A stretch of DNA of 64,000 nt. Origin: Hymenobacter rigui. GTDB taxonomy: Bacteria > Bacteroidota > Bacteroidia > Cytophagales > Hymenobacteraceae. Under the pieces are notes generated by a model. It saw only the letters and a list, made by a program, of their open reading frames with translations. It searched no databases and was not told where the DNA came from. The stretch spans positions 310,001-374,000 of the forward strand of contig NZ_RWIT01000002.1 in assembly GCF_003944715.1 (NCBI RefSeq), written 5' to 3'. This document shows, piece after piece, positions 7,220 to 13,941 of the stretch; positions within the stretch are counted from its first letter, which is position 1, and each line of letters begins with the position of its first letter. Position numbers and translations under genes: made by a program.

Positions 7220-8011
7220 CTAATCAGTATGGTCTACTTGATTAATTTCCTCTAGTAGATTTAGCGTGTGAACGAAGGACTCAATCGACAACTGCAAGTT
7301 TTGTTTTAGAAAGTTGGGCGTGGAGAAACGCTTTTGCATTAAGAGTTCCAGCGTCTCTTTGTCGCGTGCGTTTAGGTGATTGAACCTAAATGCTGTTGCA
7401 GTGGTGAGATGGTGAACCACTGGGTTACGCTTGTCCAGGAACTTCTTGTACTCATTCTTCTTGAAGGCGACCAGCCACTTTAATCCTTCGTTGTCTTGAT
7501 AACTAGTCTGTTGCTCTAACGCATCAACCACTACTGAAAAGCTCACTTTCTTCTCCGCAATAGGAGTAGGCAGAAAGTAATTAATCAAGTTTGCTAACCG
7601 GTTCCAATAACCATACAATTTCTCGAAAGCAGTCTCCGCCGACATGTCGAAACGCTTAGCGGGAAGATTCTGATAGTTGGGGTAAAGCACGCGGGAATAA
7701 CCAGGTGGTTGAATGCCATGCTCCAATGGGTTGTTTATGTATGGAGCATACAAGTAAACTTCCGCTGTGAAATACAGAACTTGATCGGAAAGGTAGGTCA
7801 AGTCGTCTATGATATACTCCCTGTTGAAGGAGTCTCCCTCACGCTTGTTCCGGCTTTGACTTGTTACCTGGTAGTAGCGCTCATACAGGTTCACATTGTT
7901 GTGTTGGTAGCGCTGTTCATCATCAATACCACGAATGCTGGTAAGAAACTCTTGGGCATAAATGGCTTGTATACGTCTATGCCAAGTACGGATCAATTCT
8001 AAATCTTCCAT
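7220..8011 (-). CDS. HEPN-domain protein (Cthe_2314-like), candidate RNase toxin
   Basis: A 263-residue, mostly helical, cytoplasmic protein. Near residue 196 it has RNPVVHH, which satisfies the R-x4-H catalytic motif of HEPN ribonucleases. The surrounding architecture (aromatic N-terminal helices, a YWNRLANLINYF helix, then the KKFLDKRNPVVHH helix) resembles the Cthe_2314 HEPN group. HEPN proteins cleave host RNA in toxin-antitoxin, abortive-infection and CRISPR contexts. No MNT-type nucleotidyltransferase antitoxin is adjacent. It is low in G+C like the rest of the cargo block and has its own terminator. It may act alone or belong to the same defence islet as the neighbouring DUF4062 and nuclease genes. 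Confidence 0.7.
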   Translation of the reverse strand: MEDLELIRTWHRRIQAIYAQEFLTSIRGIDDEQRYQHNNVNLYERYYQVTSQSRNKREGDSFNREYIIDDLTYLSDQVLYFTAEVYLYAPYINNPLEHGIQPPGYSRVLYPNYQNLPAKRFDMSAETAFEKLYGYWNRLANLINYFLPTPIAEKKVSFSVVVDALEQQTSYQDNEGLKWLVAFKKNEYKKFLDKRNPVVHHLTTATAFRFNHLNARDKETLELLMQKRFSTPNFLKQNLQLSIESFVHTLNLLEEINQVDHTD

Positions 8012-8120
8012 GCGTGATAGTGGATACTGCTTTCTGGGAATAGAGAAGCGATAAGCGGCATTCTCATACTAGGGAAGATACAGCCTGGGTTCTATTGTAC
8101 AATAATTGTTTTAAGCATGA

Positions 8121-8151
8121 AAAAGCCCTGACCTTAGGTCAGGGCTTTTTT
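8121..8151. terminator. Terminator with GCCCTGACC stem (copy 2), directly before a start codon
   Basis: AAAAGCCCTGACC (8121-8133), 3-nt loop, GGTCAGGGC and six T (8137-8151). On the plus strand it ends 14 bases before the ATG at 8166, leaving almost no room for a promoter behind it. It may stop antisense tape-measure transcription from the right, or act as an attenuator in the leader of the lipoprotein gene. A short palindrome TATTGTACAATA (about 8096-8107) lies upstream. Confidence 0.8.
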
Positions 8152-8165
8152 GTAGTTTGTGGGCG

Positions 8166-8609
8166 ATGAAAGCACGCCTCTATCTGCCGTTCCTTATCCT
8201 GCTAGTAGCTTGCCAGCGTAAGCAAGTAGAACCCAAAAACGAGGTGGAGCGCTTGGCGGCCGAAGCCGTTAAAAAGCAAGGGAATGTTTCTATACAATCC
8301 TTTGGGGCTGTAACGCCTTACACGCGGGCTGATTCCGCCCATGATGTGGCGAATCAGGTGCTGGAAAGACAGTTAGCAGACCTTGACAAGCAACATCAGG
8401 CTGCGGCAAGCGAACTGGATCAAATGAGCATTTCGGAACAGCGTCTGAAGATTGTCGATCAAAAACTTCGTCTGTTAAGTATGACGGATACTAACCGACT
8501 GGGAAGTACTCTAACTGTCCAGTATAGAACGAAGGGCGAGATAGAGGGCGTGTCAGAGCGTAAATTGGTGGTGTACAAATCCGGGCAAGTGCAAGAAGTA
8601 GCACGCTAG
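8166..8609 (+). CDS. Small lipoprotein encoded in the prophage
   Basis: A 147-residue protein with a short basic start (MKAR), a hydrophobic stretch and lipobox LLVAC, so lipidation at Cys16 is likely. The mature part is charged with a heptad-like helix around residues 65-110 (LADLDKQHQAAASELDQM) and a beta-rich end (TLTVQYRT, RKLVVYKSG). No family recognised. It converges on the tape measure gene with 6 bases between stops. Phage-borne lipoproteins often alter the host surface or exclude other phages; this is only a suggestion here. The start at 8166 is preferred over a TTG three codons upstream. Confidence 0.65.
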   Translation: MKARLYLPFLILLVACQRKQVEPKNEVERLAAEAVKKQGNVSIQSFGAVTPYTRADSAHDVANQVLERQLADLDKQHQAAASELDQMSISEQRLKIVDQKLRLLSMTDTNRLGSTLTVQYRTKGEIEGVSERKLVVYKSGQVQEVAR

Positions 8610-8615
8610 TGCTAC

Positions 8616-11600
8616 CTACCCATTCCGCTTGTACCGCTGATTAATATGCCGAGTAGTGTGATCTGCACGCTTTGTAAATAACTCCCAGCCTCGATCTGTT
8701 AGTCGCTGCTCTGGTCGTTCGTGGATAGCCTGTCGTACTCCACCTACAACCCCACTTACAACGCCATTCACGACTCCCTCAACAATGATTTGCGCCATGC
8801 GGATATCGCGTATCTGGGTAGCTTGCACATCCTGCTGTTGCACGCGGTGAGCATAGGCAACGGCGCTTTTAGCCTCCTGCTGGGCAACGGCAGCAGGCTC
8901 CCGTAGTCGGGGTACAGAGGCCAGCAGCTGCCGGGTTTTGTCGGCCGTGTGTACGTCGGCTCCGGCCGGCAGATACGTTACCGTCGGCTGACTGAACAGC
9001 TGAGCCTGGCCGCTGGGCGTGGTCACCAACTCCGGTCCCCGTTCGCCAACCCAGGCCCATTCAGCCGGGCCGCCGTCGCGCCCTACAAAGTATTGTGGCA
9101 GGGGCTGCGCCAATACAGTGGCTACCTGCAACGCGCCAGCAGCCAAGGCAAACGCACTAAATGGTAAACCAAAGGTGGCCGGGCTTTCCGCAAACGACTT
9201 GGCCACAGCTATGGCTGTGGAAAGCCCAATTTCAAACAACGCCGCTTGTCGCTTATCCTGGGCATCCTTCCGCTTGGCCGCTCGAATCCGGGCATCAAAC
9301 TGCGCTTCAATCTGTACCCGTAACTCCGCATTTTCCCCTGCTACCTGCAACTCTGCTTGTTTTTGCTGTTCCAGGTTATCTAGAATAGTGGCGTTACGCC
9401 CGGCCTGTAGTTGCGCGTAGACTTCCAGCCCTTGAAAGGCTAGGTCCAACGAGGCTTGCTCAATCTGCCATTTACGTTCTTCTGCCGCCTGCTTGTTGGC
9501 CGCGTCCTGGTCGTAGAGACGCTTGCGCTCCTCTACATCCTCTTGCATCCGTTTCAAGGCCCGCTCACTGCTCAGGTCTAGTTCGCGTTCTACCTTTGCC
9601 AGATCATCGGGATTGATGCCGTTGACATGGAATTCAATAGGGGGTACCGTCAGCCGCTCTTGCAGGCTGTCGAGTTCCTTTTGCACCGCTATGCGGGTTT
9701 CGCGTACCACTACCAGCCGTTTTGCCGACGCGGCTTTTTCCGCATCCAATACCTCGGCATTCGAGACATTGCGCTTGGTGCGAATGCCAGTCAGCTCGTT
9801 ATTGATTTCCGCGTTTTTAGCCGCCGCTTCCTCCCCAATGATGCGGATGCGTAGGCTAGAGGCTGAGCGCTCGGCGGTGGTAATTTGCTCCTGCAAACCC
9901 CGCACCTGCTGCGTGTAGGCTTCCCCGTTCAGGTTCTTGGCCTCAAACAAGCGGCTGGCTTCCTCCTGAGCTTTCTTGGCCTGGGCAATGCGCCGTTCCT
10001 GCTCTTGCACCTGTTCTTGCAAACGGGCTTTGCGGGCTTCGGCCTGGGCTTTCGCGTTTCGATCCAGCACGGCCGCATTGTCCTCTACTGCTTGGGTGTT
10101 GTCCTTTGTGGCCTTGGTGGTGGCGTCGGTGGCGCCGGTGAGGGTTTTCTGAATGAAAGCGGCATCGAAACCGAGGCTCTTTAATTCGGCCATGTAGCGG
10201 TTATACTCGGCCTGGGCTTCGCTGAGGCGGCGGATTGAGGTCGTAAGGTCGTTTTGAGCAAAGTTATAGTCATTAACAGCTTTAGTTTCAGCTTTCGAAA
10301 TTGGTGCTTTGTCATCTGCGATTCGAGTGAATACCTTTTTGCTACTACCTAGCAGGCCCTGTGCTTCTCGCTTAGCATATTTCACTCCCGCAGCTTCCAA
10401 CGCTACCTGCTGTTTATCTAGCACAACCTTAAGCTTAGCGGTTTCTGCTTCGCTTATTGCTATCCGCTTTTTTGCTGCTTCTGCTCGCAACACTAACGTA
10501 CTGGCTTCTTGATTTGCAAGTAGGAATCTTTGTTTGATTTGCTCCTTTACTGCCTCCTTGTTCACCCTCAATGAATTGGTCTCTCTGTCGAATACTAAGG
10601 CGCTCTCTCCAACGGTATCTTTTAATTTCAGAGCTATTAAGTCCAGCTCCTTTTTCTCGGCGGTGGTGGGCTTCACCCCCTTCGCCGTTAACTCTTCATA
10701 CCGATTGAGCAACTGCTGCGCAGAGGCGGCCTGCTGCTGGTTGGATTGAATCAACCGCCCCGACACCTGCACCTGCTCTTCCACCGTCTTTTTCAGCCCC
10801 GTCAACCTGGCAACGAAGTCAGCCAGCCCGTTGGCCGCATCCTTAAACATCGGGGAAAAGCCACGCAGAAACGAAGAGCCCGCACTGAGCAGTACCGTTT
10901 TCAGGCGCGTACCCGCTGCCGCTGCGTTATCCATCTGCTTGCTGGCCTGCTCGGTGGCCGTCTGCGTGCCCGTTAGTGCCGTGGTGAGGCTACGCACCTT
11001 CTCGCGCCCCTCAACCAATATCTTGGCCGCATTCGCGTTTTCCAGCCCAAACAGCTTGGTGTATTGGGCAGTGCTCAGGTTGCGCTTGCCCAGCGTGTCC
11101 AACGCCTTTTCCAATCCCACCATTTCCGGATTGGTTTCCTTCGCGCCGCTGGCCAGCTTTGCCAATACGTTGCGCAGGTTCACACCCGCCTGCTCGCCCT
11201 TGATACTGCGCTCCGCGAGCGTTTGCACCAGAGCAACGGTTTGCTCGATGCTCAGATTAGCGGAGGCCGCATTTACACCCGCATATTTTAGGCTAGCGGC
11301 AGTCTGCCCGATGGTCGCGGCCCCCTCCTTAGCCCCTGCAGCCAACGTGTTGACGTAGCGGCCGGCTTGCTGGGCCGTGGCTCCGAACTGATTCATGACG
11401 GAAGTCAGCGAGTCGGCGGCATCTGGTAGCGCCTCCCCGGAAGCAGCGGCCAATAGCAGCGCCTGTTCGGTCACGGCCACCAACCCCTCTTTGCTCTTGA
11501 GCAATTCCGGCTGGGCAGAACCAATCAACTCAAAGGCTTTGAGCGTGTCGGCTCCCGATTTGCCCATAGCTGGGCCAATACGCAGGGCCGCGTCGGCAAA

Positions 11601-12725
11601 GAACTCCAGGTCTTTGCCCGTCGCGCCGGTAATGGCAGCCAAGCTACTCTGCGCTGCTTCAAAGGCTAAGTAGTCATCGTAGGCCGCGCCCACGGCTTGA
11701 CTTAGGGCCTGTAAGCCTGCATAAGCGGATACAGTGGAACCCAGCAAGCCCAACAGCCCGGCCTCTGCTTTCTGGGTGCCAGCGGCAAAGCCGCTGGTGT
11801 GCTGCTGACTCTGCTGCACGCCCACGCCGTAGCTGCGCAGTTCCCCATTCACCTTTTCCAAGGCAGTATCTGTGTTGCGGATTTCCTGCTGCAAGCGTTG
11901 CTGCTGTTCTGCCGACAAGCTTGTAGCGCGCGCCTGTGTGCGCAAAGCTTGGCTATCCGCCTCCAGGCTGCGCTGCTGCTGCACCAGGGCGGAAACACTT
12001 TCCCGCAGACTCTCGGCATACCGGCCCACATTGTGGTAGCCAATGCCGGTTTCTTGGGTAAAGGTGCGCAGCTTGTCGTTCAGGCCAGCCAGCCGCTTCT
12101 GTAATTGCTGGGCCTCCTCACTGTTTCCCTCTATGCCGCCTTCCAAGGATTTGAGTTGCGCATCTAAGCGGCGTGCTTCCGCCTCCAACGCCCGGTAACT
12201 GCCCTGCGTAGCCGTAAACACGCTACTGGTACCACGTAGGGCCCGACTTAGCTCCAGCGTTTCCTGTTTCAGGTCCAGGATACGTTGCGCAGCGACGCGC
12301 GCCCCTTCTACATCCTTGGCGGCAAACGCGGCTTTCAGGGCCTGCTGCTGCTGCCGCAGGGCTTGAGTCAGCTCGTCGGTGCCTTCCTTGGCGTTGCGGC
12401 GCACCGCGTTCAGCCCGGCTTGGGCTTCTTTCAACTCCCACTGCCGCAGGGCTAGCTTGGAGGCCGCCTCACTGAGGGCATCCAGCCCGGCCCGGCTCTG
12501 CCGGTTGAGGATGTTGACCTGTTGGGCCTGGGCAGTCAATTCCTGATTGGCCGTCTGGATAGCCGCAAGGCCCGTGGTGAGGCGTTGAGAGTCGCCCTCC
12601 ACGCTCTTGGAAAAGGCGCGGTAGGCGGCGCTGAGGGTTTTGACGTTCTGAGTGAAGGTCAGCAGTTCCTGCGCCCCCGGCCCCAAGCCGTCAAACAAGT
12701 CAGAGTAAGTGATGGCATTGCTCAT
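8616..12725 (-). CDS. Phage tail tape measure protein
   Basis: A 1369-residue protein, by far the longest in the element. The first about 310 residues are Gln/Ala/Leu-rich coiled coil. Residues about 330-640 match the conserved tape-measure core (GLLGSTVSAYAGL, FEAAQSSLAAITGATG, GATAQQAG, NLRNVLAKLASGAKETNP, FGLENANAAKILV). A second long coiled coil follows, and near residue 1200 comes GGPAEWAWVGERGPELV, a motif common near the end of tape measures of siphophage-like tails. It sets tail length and guides tail tube assembly. It lies on the minus strand while all other tail genes lie on the plus strand, which is unusual. Its ATG directly abuts palindromic element B. Confidence 0.9.
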   Translation of the reverse strand: MSNAITYSDLFDGLGPGAQELLTFTQNVKTLSAAYRAFSKSVEGDSQRLTTGLAAIQTANQELTAQAQQVNILNRQSRAGLDALSEAASKLALRQWELKEAQAGLNAVRRNAKEGTDELTQALRQQQQALKAAFAAKDVEGARVAAQRILDLKQETLELSRALRGTSSVFTATQGSYRALEAEARRLDAQLKSLEGGIEGNSEEAQQLQKRLAGLNDKLRTFTQETGIGYHNVGRYAESLRESVSALVQQQRSLEADSQALRTQARATSLSAEQQQRLQQEIRNTDTALEKVNGELRSYGVGVQQSQQHTSGFAAGTQKAEAGLLGLLGSTVSAYAGLQALSQAVGAAYDDYLAFEAAQSSLAAITGATGKDLEFFADAALRIGPAMGKSGADTLKAFELIGSAQPELLKSKEGLVAVTEQALLLAAASGEALPDAADSLTSVMNQFGATAQQAGRYVNTLAAGAKEGAATIGQTAASLKYAGVNAASANLSIEQTVALVQTLAERSIKGEQAGVNLRNVLAKLASGAKETNPEMVGLEKALDTLGKRNLSTAQYTKLFGLENANAAKILVEGREKVRSLTTALTGTQTATEQASKQMDNAAAAGTRLKTVLLSAGSSFLRGFSPMFKDAANGLADFVARLTGLKKTVEEQVQVSGRLIQSNQQQAASAQQLLNRYEELTAKGVKPTTAEKKELDLIALKLKDTVGESALVFDRETNSLRVNKEAVKEQIKQRFLLANQEASTLVLRAEAAKKRIAISEAETAKLKVVLDKQQVALEAAGVKYAKREAQGLLGSSKKVFTRIADDKAPISKAETKAVNDYNFAQNDLTTSIRRLSEAQAEYNRYMAELKSLGFDAAFIQKTLTGATDATTKATKDNTQAVEDNAAVLDRNAKAQAEARKARLQEQVQEQERRIAQAKKAQEEASRLFEAKNLNGEAYTQQVRGLQEQITTAERSASSLRIRIIGEEAAAKNAEINNELTGIRTKRNVSNAEVLDAEKAASAKRLVVVRETRIAVQKELDSLQERLTVPPIEFHVNGINPDDLAKVERELDLSSERALKRMQEDVEERKRLYDQDAANKQAAEERKWQIEQASLDLAFQGLEVYAQLQAGRNATILDNLEQQKQAELQVAGENAELRVQIEAQFDARIRAAKRKDAQDKRQAALFEIGLSTAIAVAKSFAESPATFGLPFSAFALAAGALQVATVLAQPLPQYFVGRDGGPAEWAWVGERGPELVTTPSGQAQLFSQPTVTYLPAGADVHTADKTRQLLASVPRLREPAAVAQQEAKSAVAYAHRVQQQDVQATQIRDIRMAQIIVEGVVNGVVSGVVGGVRQAIHERPEQRLTDRGWELFTKRADHTTRHINQRYKRNG

Positions 12726-12744
12726 GTATGTAAATTACATACAT
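12724..12744. promoter_or_regulatory. Palindromic element B, perfect 21-bp palindrome at the tape measure start
   Basis: ATGTATGTAA-A-TTACATACAT is a perfect odd-length palindrome and contains GTATG-N7-CATAC. On the minus strand the CATAC half-site ends immediately before the tape measure ATG (12723-12725), and one ATG of the palindrome overlaps it. On the plus strand the palindrome supplies the only upstream in-frame ATG of the truncated paralogue gene. Confidence 0.7.
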
Positions 12745-13122
12745 TATTCCCACAATGGCATAATATCAGCTGAACTAACCGCCCTATTTCCGGAGCGGCA
12801 GCAGGAAGGCGAGCAGCTGGCCATGGCCAGCCAACAGAAGCGCCGGTCCCTGGCAATGTGCGACTACCTGCTTACAGAGGATGCTACCCACCTGCGCATC
12901 GTGCAGGAAGTAGATGCATGGATGCTGGAACTGATCCGGCCCGATCAGTTTTCCGACGGCGACCCGGACAACGTGCTTACCCACCTGCACCGCAGCTTTG
13001 AGAATTTATGCGCTATCATGGCCGAGCACGGCACCCCGGACGCTGGTACCCTTCCCCTGTTCCAGTTTCACGCGAGGCTGGGTTGGCTGCAAAAGAAGAT
13101 GGAGCGAGAGCACCGAGAATAA
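12724..13122 (+). CDS. Truncated paralogue of the 3490 tail-assembly protein
   Basis: Up to 132 residues. The part from about residue 15 to the end lines up with the last 115 residues of the 3490 product: ELTALFPER, KRRSLAMCDYLL, GDPDNVLTHL and TLPLFQFHARL. The first about 140 residues of the paralogue are missing. The first 14 codons read through the palindromic element and resemble nothing, so the start is uncertain; ATG 12823 would give 99 residues. It lies divergent from the tape measure, where a tail-assembly chaperone gene is expected. It is either a deliberately short form or the remnant of a duplicated or rearranged gene. Confidence 0.5.
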   Translation: MYVNYIHYSHNGIISAELTALFPERQQEGEQLAMASQQKRRSLAMCDYLLTEDATHLRIVQEVDAWMLELIRPDQFSDGDPDNVLTHLHRSFENLCAIMAEHGTPDAGTLPLFQFHARLGWLQKKMEREHRE

Positions 13123-13226
13123 ATGGAGCAGCATCATCAATATAATATAAATTATGTATAAAATAATCATATATTAACTACTCAGTTATCGATTCACCAT
13201 CTAACCGGGCAAAGCACCTCTACATT

Positions 13227-13853
13227 ATGAAACACCTCATACTACTGGCTTTCTTCTTTGCAAGCCTAGGTTGTTACGGACAAGGAAGGAGAATTCAGAT
13301 TACGGTTGATAAAGAGAATTCTTATTATGGGCCTGCTTATAAATCCTGCGTTGACAGTGCGTATGCTATCATGAATGCGGTTTTTAATTCCGCTAAGTTT
13401 CAGAGCATGTACAAGAATGTCAAGTTCCCTAATAGTAACTATTGCGACTGGGAAGAACGAGACAAGCACTCTCCTAACGGTATTACTGGCCAGCAGCTGT
13501 ACGATAGAATATTTGCAAGACAAAAGCCGTCCTGGGGTATCTATTTACGGATGAAATCCGGAGGTGCCTTGGGATATACGTATCCGCACACAGGCAGAAC
13601 AACTGCAAACTATTATACTATCCGTTACGACATGCGAAAACTGCCCAGAGCCTATGCCCTAGCTGTAAATCTATGTCATGAGTTTATGCATGAACGGGGC
13701 CTTTGCCATGAATCAAACAAATTCAATCAACCTGATTCAGAGCATCCTGACCCTAAAGGCTACAAAAACGACATTGCCTATCGAATTGGCTGGGACACGT
13801 ACTTCATACTACGCAAATGGGTTCAACAAAAACGACCCATCCCTGGCGTATAA
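13227..13853 (+). CDS. Secreted metzincin-like putative metalloprotease
   Basis: A 208-residue protein with a signal peptide (MKHLILLAFFFASLGCYGQ, cleavage probably near residue 19). Around residues 150-162 it carries HEFMHERGLCH, an exact match to the extended zinc motif HExxHxxGxxH of metzincins; a Met-turn could not be assigned with confidence. The body is Tyr/Lys-rich. G+C is lower than in the tail genes on its right, and an AT-rich stretch (13123-13226) supplies a probable promoter. It is closed by a GCCCTGACC-type terminator, so it is an independent unit within the structural region. A secreted peptidase in a prophage might degrade host surface protein during lysis or serve the lysogen; the target is unknown. 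Confidence 0.7.
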   Translation: MKHLILLAFFFASLGCYGQGRRIQITVDKENSYYGPAYKSCVDSAYAIMNAVFNSAKFQSMYKNVKFPNSNYCDWEERDKHSPNGITGQQLYDRIFARQKPSWGIYLRMKSGGALGYTYPHTGRTTANYYTIRYDMRKLPRAYALAVNLCHEFMHERGLCHESNKFNQPDSEHPDPKGYKNDIAYRIGWDTYFILRKWVQQKRPIPGV

Positions 13854-13871
13854 CACTGCCATAGATTTGGG

Positions 13872-13902
13872 AAGCCCTGACCCATAACCGGTCAGGGCTT
13901 TT
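13872..13902 (+). terminator. Terminator with GCCCTGACC stem (copy 3)
   Basis: AAGCCCTGACC (13872-13882) pairs with GGTCAGGGCTT (13890-13900) over a 7-nt loop, followed by T residues. It ends the metzincin gene just before palindromic element C. Confidence 0.85.
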
Positions 13903-13914
13903 GCTTTCCTCAGC

Positions 13915-13941
13915 TTATTGTATGTATTTTACATACAATAA
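13915..13941 (+). promoter_or_regulatory. Palindromic element C, before the tail operon
   Basis: TTATTGTATGT (13915-13925), 5-nt spacer ATTTT, ACATACAATAA (13931-13941): perfect 11-bp arms. The final A is the first base of the ATG of the first tail gene. The 27 bases are identical to element D at 21262, and the preceding CTCA(G/A)C is shared. Confidence 0.75.

Noticed and set aside
7733..7752. GTATG-GAG-CATAC inside the HEPN gene, similar to the four palindromic elements
   Set aside because: The spacer is 3 not 7 bases and it lies in coding sequence.
8096..8107. TATTGTACAATA as a fifth copy of the palindromic element
   Set aside because: It shares only the outer letters of elements C and D and lacks the GTATG-N7-CATAC core.
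3490..13122. Direct repeats (3490 gene and its truncated copy) as recombination sites that would delete the cargo
   Set aside because: The paralogues are diverged to roughly half identity at protein level and share no long exact DNA match.
4267..13902. CRISPR array from recurring GCCCTGACC sequences
   Set aside because: The three copies are thousands of bases apart and each is one terminator hairpin.
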